The notes beneath the pieces are model-generated. The model had not been told where the DNA came from. It searched no databases and saw only the letters and a list, made by a program, of their open reading frames with translations. This document shows positions 42,165 to 49,123 of a DNA stretch of 50,612 bases, piece after piece. The stretch is from assembly GCA_003523255.1 (NCBI GenBank), contig DPGH01000012.1:1-50612 (forward strand), in the 5' to 3' direction. The DNA comes from Clostridiales bacterium (GTDB taxonomy: Bacteria > Bacillota > Clostridia > Christensenellales > Borkfalkiaceae). How positions within the stretch are numbered: the first letter of the stretch is position 1; each line of letters starts with the position of its first letter. The translations under genes and the position numbers were made by a program.

Positions 42165-42776
42165 ATGAATAAGGGCATACGGAAAGTTTTAATTTGTATT
42201 TTTTGCGTTTTATCGCTTTTTTCGGCGGTAAGTTTATCGGCATGCGCGGGCGGGTACTCTATCGAATACGAACTCGGCGGAGGGTTTTTTCTGTCCGACC
42301 AAACCGTTCCTAAAAGTTTTACCGAAGAAGATACCGAAATAGTTTTACCCGTGCCGACAAGGTACGGCTATAAATTCGTCGGTTGGACGTGGGACGGACA
42401 AGCCGAACCCGTTGCAGACGCGGTGTTTTCTGCCGCGGAGTATAAAAAGAACGTTACTTTTACCGCGCAGTGGAGCGAGGAGAGTAACTATATAGTTAAG
42501 TTTAACCTTAATTATAATAATTGTAAATGTACCTTTAATAATAACGAAACGGTTGCAGACGTTACGGTTAAATATTCCGACAGACTTGCCTGGCTTAAAA
42601 ACGCAAAACCCGTAAAAGATAACGATTACGAATTCGTCGGTTGGTATTATATTACCGGGTCGGGGGATAAAATACAAATCAACTCTTCTACGGTGTTTAC
42701 TGAAAAAGTTTTCGGTGAAGAAAGAGAAATAACGCTTAACGCCGTTTGCGATAAAATGTGGACAGATCCGTATTAA
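42165..42776 (+). CDS. Lipoprotein with two InlB B-type repeats
   Basis: A 203-residue exported lipoprotein. The signal peptide has the lipobox LSAC with C27 as the lipidated residue. The mature part holds two InlB B-repeat (Flg_new) units: one with PTRYGYKFVGWTWDG followed by FTAQW (about 60-105), and a second with DYEFVGWYY (about 158-166) followed by an ITLNAV strand. These beta-grasp-like repeats occur in many surface proteins of gut Firmicutes; binding partner unknown. No ribosome binding site precedes the ATG and the promoter leaves no leader, so a leaderless mRNA is likely. It lies alone between two terminators. Confidence 0.85.
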   Translation: MNKGIRKVLICIFCVLSLFSAVSLSACAGGYSIEYELGGGFFLSDQTVPKSFTEEDTEIVLPVPTRYGYKFVGWTWDGQAEPVADAVFSAAEYKKNVTFTAQWSEESNYIVKFNLNYNNCKCTFNNNETVADVTVKYSDRLAWLKNAKPVKDNDYEFVGWYYITGSGDKIQINSSTVFTEKVFGEEREITLNAVCDKMWTDPY

Positions 42777-42798
42777 GGCTTAATTTATCAAACTAACC

Positions 42799-42828
42799 TA
42801 CCGCCGCGGTTTAAGCGGCGGTATTTTT
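42799..42828 (+). terminator. Terminator after the lipoprotein gene
   Basis: A perfect 9 bp stem TACCGCCGC/GCGGCGGTA with a 7-base loop followed by TTTTTG. Strong intrinsic terminator. Confidence 0.9.
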
Positions 42829-42832
42829 GTTT

Positions 42833-42849
42833 TAAAATCATATAAAATC
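42833..42849. repeat. Direct repeat before feoA
   Basis: TAAAATC occurs twice, starting at 42833 and 42843, ten bases apart, one helical turn. It could be a regulator site for the iron genes, but it matches no Fur or DtxR consensus I know and could be chance in AT-rich DNA. Confidence 0.25.
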
Positions 42850-42872
42850 TTTTACCGCAATAAATATGTTAT

Positions 42873-43097
42873 ATGAGGCTTTGCGACTTAAACCCGAAAG
42901 ACGAAGCGCGCATAAAAAGCGTAAACATGAAAAAAACCGCGCGCGAAAGTCTTTTTTTTATGGGCGTAACGGAAGGTAAAACGGTAACCGTTTTAAGGCG
43001 CGCGCCGCTCGGCGGACCTATTATGTTCGAGGCAAGCGGGGCGTATTTTGCCATAAGACTATCGGATGCGGCTCTCATAACGGTGGTAAAAACATGA
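42873..43097 (+). CDS. feoA: Ferrous iron transport protein FeoA
   Basis: A 74-residue SH3-like cytoplasmic protein that supports FeoB. Features are MRLCDLNPKDEARIKSV at the start, LFFMGVTEGKTVTVLRRAPLGGPIMFE in the middle (the family's LxxLGhxxGxxhxhhxxxPxGgP pattern) and AIRLSDA near the end. Length is typical. No clear ribosome binding site precedes the ATG at 42873, and no clear promoter was found between it and the terminator upstream. The end overlaps feoB by four bases (ATGA). Confidence 0.9.
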   Translation: MRLCDLNPKDEARIKSVNMKKTARESLFFMGVTEGKTVTVLRRAPLGGPIMFEASGAYFAIRLSDAALITVVKT

Positions 43098-44992
43098 AAA
43101 AAGAAATATGCCTTGCGGGCAACCCCAACTCGGGTAAAACCACGCTGTTTAACGCGCTTACGGGCACGTACCAAAAGGTGGGCAACTGGGCGGGCGTAAC
43201 GACCGAAAAAAAGTACGGCGCATATAAAAAAGACAAAAACGTAACGATAGTCGACTTACCCGGCGTATACTCTTTTTCTGCCAAAACCGAAGATGAAAAA
43301 GCCGCCACGGGGTATTTGGCGAAAGGCTCGCCCGATTGCGTGATAAACGTTATAGACGGCACTAATTTAGAGCGCGGTTTATATCTCACGTGCCTATTGT
43401 CCGAATACGGCGTACCCGCGGTTATCGCGATAAACTTTGCGGACGAACTGTATAAAAACGGCGTTAAACTCGATATAAAAAAAATGGAACAGATTTTCGG
43501 CGTGCCGGTTGTAGCCGTTTCCGCGCTTAAGCGGCGCGGGGTAGACGCGTTGATGGAAAAAGCGTTAAACGCAAAAGCGAAAATAACACGCCCGAAAGAA
43601 GAGTATTATGCGTTTATCGAAAAGCACGTCGGTTCTTTCGTTACGCCGAAAAAAACTTCCGCTAAAAACTTTACCGAAAAAGCCGATAAAATTTTACTGC
43701 ACCCTTTTTTCGGACCGATTATACTTATCGCGGTTATAACGCTATTGTATTTTTTTACGGTTAAAATAGGCGGCTTTTTCGGCGGAGCGATAAATAAAGG
43801 TATAAAAAGTTTTTCGCTTTGCACGGCGGGGAGTCTAAAAAAAATAAACGCGCCCGAGTGGTTTATAAGCCTGTTTACCGAGGCGGTTATAGGCGGCGTG
43901 GGCACGGTGCTTTCTTTTTTGCCGCAAGCGCTTATTTTGTTCGGGCTTCTTACCGTTATAGAAGAAAGCGGTTACTCCCCGCGCGCGGCTTTTTTAACCG
44001 ACGCGCTTCTTTCCGGGTTCGGACTCGGAGGCAAATCCGTTATACCGCTTATGCTTTCTTGCGGGTGTACGGTAAACGGCATAACCGCCGCGAGAACGCT
44101 AAGCGACGGGCAAAAACGCGCAACGGTGTTTTTATCGCCGTTTATGCCGTGCGGGGCGAAACTCGCCGTATTCGGCTGGCTCGGCGGCACGCTTTTCGGC
44201 GGAAGCCCTTGGGTGGCGGTGTTCGCGTATTTTCTCGGCGCGTTTTCGATTTGCTTTTTCGGTAAAATACTTTTTAAGTTCAAAGCGTTTAAAGGTAAAA
44301 GCGAACTTACCGTTATAGAAGTGCCGATTTTAAGAAAGCCTTCGGTTAAAGACGTGTTGCTCTCAATGTACGAAAAGACAAAAGACTTTTGCGTAAAAGC
44401 GGGCGGAGTTATTTTTCTGGCGGCAGTCGCGTTGTGGCTGTTAAAAAGCTTCGGCTTTTGCGGTTACGTTTACGGCGAAAAAGAAAAAAGTTTTTTATAT
44501 TTAATCGGCAACGCCGTAAGGTACGTTTTTATTCCGCTCGGCTTCGGCTCGTGGGAGGTTTCGGTGTCGGTTATATCCGGTTTAATCGCAAGAGAAGCGG
44601 TTATCGAAACGCTCGTTTTCGTGAGCGACTGTCCCGCCACGCTTTTTTCCGGCGTTTATTCCGCATACGCATTTGCGGCGTTTGTGCTGCTTTCGCCGCC
44701 GTGCATAGCCGCGCTTGCGGCGGCGCGCGCGGAGCTTAAGTCTAAAAAACTTTTCGCGTTTATGATAGTTTTTCAAACGTTGTCGGCATACGTAACGGCT
44801 TTTGCCATAAATTCGATAGGCTTAATATTAAATTCGGGGATAGGCTTGATTTTTACGATTGTTTCGGTTATAATAATTATCGCGGTTTGCGTTCTTTCGT
44901 TTAAACACTCAATTAAAAACGGGTGTAAAGGGTGCGACCGTTGCGGAGGTTTACGTTGCAGGAAAAAGTCAAGTCGAAATACGACTATATGA
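43094..44992 (+). CDS. feoB: Ferrous iron transporter FeoB with fused Cys-rich C-terminal tail
   Basis: GTP-dependent Fe(II) importer, 632 residues. The G domain has GNPNSGKTT (9-17), the switch region NWAGVTTEKK, DLPGVYS as G3 and INFAD as G4. After a shortened helical spacer come two Gate cores, with MLSCGCTVNGITAARTLS and LSPFMPCGAKLAVFG holding the conserved Cys pairs, and LLSPPCIAALAA near the end. After the last core helix there is one more membrane segment (about 578-600) and the tail NGCKGCDRCGGLRCRKK, which resembles the separate FeoB-associated Cys-rich membrane protein (Pfam FeoB_associated) of other Firmicutes, so the two appear fused. The 3' end overlaps the next small gene. Confidence 0.93.
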   Translation: MKKEICLAGNPNSGKTTLFNALTGTYQKVGNWAGVTTEKKYGAYKKDKNVTIVDLPGVYSFSAKTEDEKAATGYLAKGSPDCVINVIDGTNLERGLYLTCLLSEYGVPAVIAINFADELYKNGVKLDIKKMEQIFGVPVVAVSALKRRGVDALMEKALNAKAKITRPKEEYYAFIEKHVGSFVTPKKTSAKNFTEKADKILLHPFFGPIILIAVITLLYFFTVKIGGFFGGAINKGIKSFSLCTAGSLKKINAPEWFISLFTEAVIGGVGTVLSFLPQALILFGLLTVIEESGYSPRAAFLTDALLSGFGLGGKSVIPLMLSCGCTVNGITAARTLSDGQKRATVFLSPFMPCGAKLAVFGWLGGTLFGGSPWVAVFAYFLGAFSICFFGKILFKFKAFKGKSELTVIEVPILRKPSVKDVLLSMYEKTKDFCVKAGGVIFLAAVALWLLKSFGFCGYVYGEKEKSFLYLIGNAVRYVFIPLGFGSWEVSVSVISGLIAREAVIETLVFVSDCPATLFSGVYSAYAFAAFVLLSPPCIAALAAARAELKSKKLFAFMIVFQTLSAYVTAFAINSIGLILNSGIGLIFTIVSVIIIIAVCVLSFKHSIKNGCKGCDRCGGLRCRKKSSRNTTI

Positions 44993-45123
44993 AAGAAGCG
45001 GATAAATACGAAGAGGACGCGATAGTTTTCGAGGAATGGAACGACGACGTAAAACGCGGAGAAAAAGAAAAATATTTCGAGTATTACGACGACGTTAAAA
45101 CCTCTATTAAAGAGGACTGGTAA
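44956..45123 (+). CDS. Small acidic protein overlapping the end of feoB, TTG start
   Basis: An unrecognised 55-residue protein, about one third Asp/Glu, also rich in Lys and Tyr (KYDYMKEADKYEEDAIVF, YFEYYDDV). Predicted to be helical and soluble, without Cys. The TTG at 44956 is chosen because GGAGG at 44945-44949 lies six bases before it, inside feoB; the first in-frame ATG is 33 bases later and has no such site. It shares 37 bases with the feoB C-terminal codons in another frame and ends just before a terminator, so it is the third gene of the feo unit. A FeoC-like helper role would be a guess; no winged-helix pattern is visible. Confidence 0.65.
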   Translation: MQEKVKSKYDYMKEADKYEEDAIVFEEWNDDVKRGEKEKYFEYYDDVKTSIKEDW

Positions 45124-45144
45124 TTTATAGAAAACGCGACGATT

Positions 45145-45187
45145 AAACGCCTTGTTTTGCCCGTGCAAAAAGGCGTTTTTTTATTTT
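45145..45187 (+). terminator. Terminator after the feo operon
   Basis: Outer stem AAACGCC/GGCGTTT with an inner stem TTTTGC/GCAAAA, followed by TTTTTTTATTTT. Strong intrinsic terminator. Confidence 0.85.
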
Positions 45188-45251
45188 AAATTTCGTTATA
45201 TAAAAAAATCGTCGAAAAAAGAAAAAAATTTTAAAAATATATTTCAAACGA

Positions 45252-45280
45252 TTGACAAGCGTATTCGCTTTTTCTATAAT
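45252..45280 (+). promoter_or_regulatory. Consensus SigA promoter of the regulator-potABCD operon
   Basis: TTGACA (45252-45257), 17 bases, TATAAT (45275-45280): both hexamers and spacing are perfect consensus. Predicted start near 45287, a leader of about 70 bases. Confidence 0.92.
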
Positions 45281-45292
45281 ATTATGCGTTGT

Positions 45293-45317
45293 AAAAGTTT
45301 AGTTTTATTAAACTTTT
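45293..45317. promoter_or_regulatory. AT-rich inverted repeat in the operon leader
   Basis: AAAAGTTTA and TAAACTTTT (9 bp arms, loop of seven) lie just after the predicted start and are followed by TG and further T/A runs. It can serve as operator for the XRE regulator encoded next, or as a weak hairpin; a second pairing with AAAAAACT at about 45322-45329 is possible. Confidence 0.45.
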
Positions 45318-45356
45318 TGTTAAAAAACTCTAAACCGATTTCAAAGGCGGCAATAA

Positions 45357-45893
45357 ATGGTATTAGGCGAAAGGATAAAAGACTTAAGACTTTCATGCGA
45401 ACTGACGCAAGAAGAACTCGCCGACAGGTGCGAACTTACCAAGGGTTATATCTCTCAACTCGAAAACGACCTTACCAGTCCTTCGATAGCGACGCTTATC
45501 GACATACTTTCCGCACTCGGGACTAATTTAAAAGAGTTTTTTTCGGCGGAAGAAACCGAAGAAAAAATATCGTTCGGCAAAAACGAATTCATCGAAAAGG
45601 TAACGGACGAGTACACGCTTAACTGGCTTGTACCCAACGCGCAAAAAAACGCGATGGAACCCGTACTCGTTAAACTTAACCCTAATATGGCGACGGACGA
45701 AGATTTTCCTCACGAGGGAGAGGAGTTCGGATACGTGCTGAAAGGCGAAATCACGCTCGTTATCGGTAAGCGCAAAATCAAGGTAAAAAAAGGCGAAAGT
45801 TTTTATTTTACCGCAAACAAAATTCACTGTGCGGTAAACAAAAGTCAAACCGCGGCGGAGTTTATATGGGTATCGTCGCCGCCGTCGTTTTAA
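45357..45893 (+). CDS. XRE-family regulator with cupin domain
   Basis: A 178-residue transcription factor with an N-terminal HTH (about 3-60: LGERIKDLRLSCELTQEELADRCELTKGYISQLEN) and a C-terminal cupin (about 100-175: HEGEEFGYVLKGEITLVIGKRK, KKGESFYF). This arrangement is that of PuuR-like regulators, and the position 46 bases before potA is standard in Clostridia, so it most likely senses polyamines and controls potABCD and itself. The promoter upstream is full consensus, which suits a repressor-controlled unit. AAAGGCGG is the probable ribosome binding site. Cytoplasmic. Confidence 0.92.
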   Translation: MVLGERIKDLRLSCELTQEELADRCELTKGYISQLENDLTSPSIATLIDILSALGTNLKEFFSAEETEEKISFGKNEFIEKVTDEYTLNWLVPNAQKNAMEPVLVKLNPNMATDEDFPHEGEEFGYVLKGEITLVIGKRKIKVKKGESFYFTANKIHCAVNKSQTAAEFIWVSSPPSF

Positions 45894-45939
45894 TCGGCGT
45901 GATTTAAAATAAAAAAATAAATTTTTCGGGAGACGGAAA

Positions 45940-47460
45940 ATGGGCGAAAACAAAAGAGAAAAGATTATAGAACTTAGCGGCATAACCCGTCGCTTTGAAG
46001 ACGGAACCGTTGCCGTAGACGGAATGAACCTTTATATTCGTAAAGGCGAATTCGTTACGTTTTTAGGACCTTCGGGTTGCGGCAAAACCACTACGCTGCG
46101 TATGATAGCGGGGTTTGATAAACCGGACGAAGGCACGATAAAGTTAAACGGCAAAGACATAACGGACGTGCCGCCGAACAAACGCCCCATAAACACGGTG
46201 TTTCAGCGTTATGCGCTTTTTCCGCACCTTAATATTTACGATAACATAGCGTTCGGGCTTAAACTCAAAAAGTTTAAAGCGGTTTACGAAAAACCCGACG
46301 GCACGAGGTTTACGAAAATCGAAAAACTTTCTAAAAAAGAAATTGCCGAAAAAGTCGAAAAAGTTTTAAAAATGGTCGATCTCGAAGGGTTTGAAAAGAG
46401 AAGCGTTTCTACTCTTTCCGGCGGGCAACAGCAACGCGTGGCGATAGCGCGCGCACTCGTCAACGAGCCTGAAATTCTGCTTTTAGACGAGCCTTTGGGC
46501 GCGCTTGACCTTAAAATGAGAAAGGACATGCAACTCGAACTTAAAGAGATGCATAAAAAACTCGGCATAACCTTTATATACGTTACCCACGACCAGGAAG
46601 AAGCCCTTACCATGAGCGACACCATAGTCGTTATGAAAGACGGCGTTATTCAGCAAATAGGTACGCCTACGGATATTTATAACGAACCCAAAAACTCTTT
46701 CGTTGCGGACTTTATCGGTGAAAGCAATATTTTCAGCGGTACGATGGTCGGCGATAAAAAGGTAAGATTTATAGGCAAAACTTTCGACTGCGTAGACGAA
46801 TTTAAAATCAACGAAAAGGTTGACGTCGTGGTTCGCCCCGAAGACGTCGTTTTAACAGACGAGGGTAAAGGTCAGGTAAACGGCAAAATCGTTTCGTCTA
46901 TATTTAAGGGCGTGCATTACGAAATGGTTATGCTCGTCGGTAAAACCGAAGTCGTTATTCAGGACACCATGGAAAGAAAGGTCGGCTCGCTTGCGAGCAT
47001 AGGTATTAAGCCGGACGACATACACATTATGGCAAAAGAGTTTTCGACCAACCGTTACGACGGATATATCACCAAAAAGAACACGGTGGTTTTCGGCGAC
47101 GGCGAATTCGATTGCGACGTTACGATGCTTTATCCCGGCTCGCACCTAGACGAAGAGGGGTACCTTATTACGGCAGAGGGTGAAAAAATCGACCTTACCG
47201 ACGTGGACGTAGAGGTAGAAGTCGGGCTTAAAGATATAGAGATTTCCGACGACCAGGAAGCGGGCGGCGCGGTAGGCAATATCGTGTCTATGATATATAA
47301 GGGCGACCACTATCAACTTATCGTACGTACGGACGAAAACGAAGAAGATTACGTATTCGATACCGAGGACACCTGGAATGAAAACGACAGGGTTTCGGTT
47401 ATCATACCCAAAGACAAAATTAAACTTTCGCTTAAAGCGGTTAAACAGGAGAACTCTTGA
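45940..47460 (+). CDS. potA: Spermidine/putrescine ABC transporter ATP-binding protein PotA, extended
   Basis: ATPase of the polyamine importer. Walker A GPSGCGKTT is at 43-51, the Q-loop region FQRYALFPH follows, signature LSGGQ at 159-163 and Walker B ILLLDEPLGALD after it. Behind the ATPase is the usual TOBE regulatory domain (about 265-365). At 506 residues it is about 140 longer than most PotA: an additional C-terminal region follows, and the unit GKIVSSIFKGVHY (from 315) recurs as GNIVSMIYKGDHY (from 446), so a second TOBE-like repeat seems present with a linker between. An insertion (about 110-125) also lies before the signature. GGGAG precedes the ATG. The stop overlaps the potB start. 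Confidence 0.94.
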   Translation: MGENKREKIIELSGITRRFEDGTVAVDGMNLYIRKGEFVTFLGPSGCGKTTTLRMIAGFDKPDEGTIKLNGKDITDVPPNKRPINTVFQRYALFPHLNIYDNIAFGLKLKKFKAVYEKPDGTRFTKIEKLSKKEIAEKVEKVLKMVDLEGFEKRSVSTLSGGQQQRVAIARALVNEPEILLLDEPLGALDLKMRKDMQLELKEMHKKLGITFIYVTHDQEEALTMSDTIVVMKDGVIQQIGTPTDIYNEPKNSFVADFIGESNIFSGTMVGDKKVRFIGKTFDCVDEFKINEKVDVVVRPEDVVLTDEGKGQVNGKIVSSIFKGVHYEMVMLVGKTEVVIQDTMERKVGSLASIGIKPDDIHIMAKEFSTNRYDGYITKKNTVVFGDGEFDCDVTMLYPGSHLDEEGYLITAEGEKIDLTDVDVEVEVGLKDIEISDDQEAGGAVGNIVSMIYKGDHYQLIVRTDENEEDYVFDTEDTWNENDRVSVIIPKDKIKLSLKAVKQENS

Positions 47461-48323
47461 TGAAAGACGCAAAATTCGTCGGCAAAACCGAGGTAAAAGA
47501 ATTTTCCGGCGCAAAGGGCAGAGGTTTGTTTTTTTCGAGAAAAAACCTTTGCATTCCGTACGGGCTTTTTCTCGCTCTCTTCGTCGTTTTGCCGTTGCTT
47601 ATAGTTGTTTATTATGCGTTTACCGACTCGGCGGGGCGGTTTTCGCTTTACAATTTCGGCGAGTTTTTTACTAACCGTACTAAAATAAGCACCCTTTTAA
47701 TCAGCGTGCTTGCGGGGCTTGCGGTAACCGCCATATGTCTTGTTATAGCGTATCCCGCGGCGTATATTTTATCCCGTATGAGCGGTACGGCGGCAGCGGT
47801 TTTATTGCTCCTTTTCGTAACGCCTATGTGGATAAACTTTGTTCTCCGCGCAATGGCGATGAAAGAAATTTTAACGCTTTTAGGTATGCCTATGGGTAGC
47901 CTTGCGAATATAATCGGGCTTGTGTACGACTTTTTGCCGTTTATGGTAATGCCGCTTTATTCTACGCTAATCAAAATGGATAAAAGTTTAAGCGAAGCGG
48001 CTTTAGATCTCGGCGCGGGCAAAGCGAAAGTCTTTTTCAAAATTACCTTGCCGCTTTCAATGCCGGGCGTTATAAGCGGCGCAATGATGGTGTTTTTACC
48101 GGTAATGAGTTGCTACGTGGTAACCGACACTTTCAGCGGCGGTTCCGGTTTTACCGTTATAGGTAAACTGATTGCCTGGTGCTTTTTAGGCGAGGGCGGT
48201 ACTTTAAGCGACGTAAACGGCGGCGCGACCATATCGCTTATACTGTTAACCATAATGTTTGTAACTATGCTTTTAACGGGCGGCTTTAAACGTGAAGAAG
48301 GAGCGAGGGGGACAAATCTATGA
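47460..48323 (+). CDS. potB: Spermidine/putrescine ABC transporter permease PotB
   Basis: First membrane subunit of the polyamine importer, 287 residues with six predicted helices after a 30-residue basic N-terminal stretch. The EAA loop that contacts PotA is EAALDLGAGKAKVFFKITLPLS-type, at about 180-200. The start is the ATG at 47460, overlapping the potA stop (TGATG) with AGGAG before it; the TTG three bases earlier is less likely. The next gene overlaps by four bases. Confidence 0.95.
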   Translation: MKDAKFVGKTEVKEFSGAKGRGLFFSRKNLCIPYGLFLALFVVLPLLIVVYYAFTDSAGRFSLYNFGEFFTNRTKISTLLISVLAGLAVTAICLVIAYPAAYILSRMSGTAAAVLLLLFVTPMWINFVLRAMAMKEILTLLGMPMGSLANIIGLVYDFLPFMVMPLYSTLIKMDKSLSEAALDLGAGKAKVFFKITLPLSMPGVISGAMMVFLPVMSCYVVTDTFSGGSGFTVIGKLIAWCFLGEGGTLSDVNGGATISLILLTIMFVTMLLTGGFKREEGARGTNL

Positions 48324-49123
48324 TAAAAAAATTCTTTTCCCGCGGGTATATTTTCCTCGTGCTTGCGTTTATTTATATACCTATTTTCGTGCTTATCGCG
48401 TACAGTTTCAGCAACAGCAAAACGATAGGCGTTTTCGGCGGATTTTCTTTCCGTTGGTACGCTAAACTCGGCGAGGTTAAAGACGTTGTCGTAAACACGG
48501 TCGTGCTTGCGGTGGTGTCCTCGGTTATAGCAACCGTTCTCGGCACGCTCGGTGCGATAGGTATGTTTTATAACAAAGGCAGACTCGGCAAGGGGATAAA
48601 AGCGGTTTCTCAAATACCCGTAGTCAATTCCGAAATAGTTACCGCCTGCGCCGTGGTTATGGCGCTGTTGCTGTTCGGTTTGCCGCATCGTTCGCTATTT
48701 ATACTGTACGTGGGGCATATCGTTTTAACCGCGCCTTTCGTGGTGCTTTCGGTAACGCCTAAACTCAAGCAAATGGACCCCAGTTTATACGAGGCGGCTT
48801 TAGACCTCGGCGCAAGCCCCGTGCAGGCTTTGTTTAAGGCGGTTCTGCCCGAAATTTTGCCCGGCGTATTTACCGGCTTTATGCTTGCGGTAACACTGTC
48901 TCTCGACGATTATATCGTTACGGCAACGCTTGCTCCGCTCGGGTTCGATACGGTTTCTACCGCGGTTTATAAATCTATCGCGCTCACTACCGAAAAGGCG
49001 AGCGAAAAGGTGCCCGTGTACCGCGCACTTACTACGATTATTTTCTTTTTGACGCTTGCCGTGGTTATCGTGATTAACTTTAACGCCGCCAAAAAGGCAA
49101 AGGAGGCGCGCAATGGTAAGTAA
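48320..49123 (+). CDS. potC: Spermidine/putrescine ABC transporter permease PotC
   Basis: Second membrane subunit, 267 residues with six helices. YSFSNSKTIGVFGGFSFRWY after the first helix and the EAA motif EAALDLGASPVQALFKAVLP (about 155-175) are typical of PotC, as is SLDDYIVTATLAP. It overlaps potB by ATGA and potD by 11 bases, and the potD ribosome binding site AGGAGG is inside its last codons, so all four pot genes are translationally coupled. Confidence 0.95.
   Translation: MIKKFFSRGYIFLVLAFIYIPIFVLIAYSFSNSKTIGVFGGFSFRWYAKLGEVKDVVVNTVVLAVVSSVIATVLGTLGAIGMFYNKGRLGKGIKAVSQIPVVNSEIVTACAVVMALLLFGLPHRSLFILYVGHIVLTAPFVVLSVTPKLKQMDPSLYEAALDLGASPVQALFKAVLPEILPGVFTGFMLAVTLSLDDYIVTATLAPLGFDTVSTAVYKSIALTTEKASEKVPVYRALTTIIFFLTLAVVIVINFNAAKKAKEARNGK

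Noticed and set aside
42829..42872. Fur box before feoA
   Set aside because: No match to the Fur 19-base palindrome; only an AT-rich direct repeat is visible.
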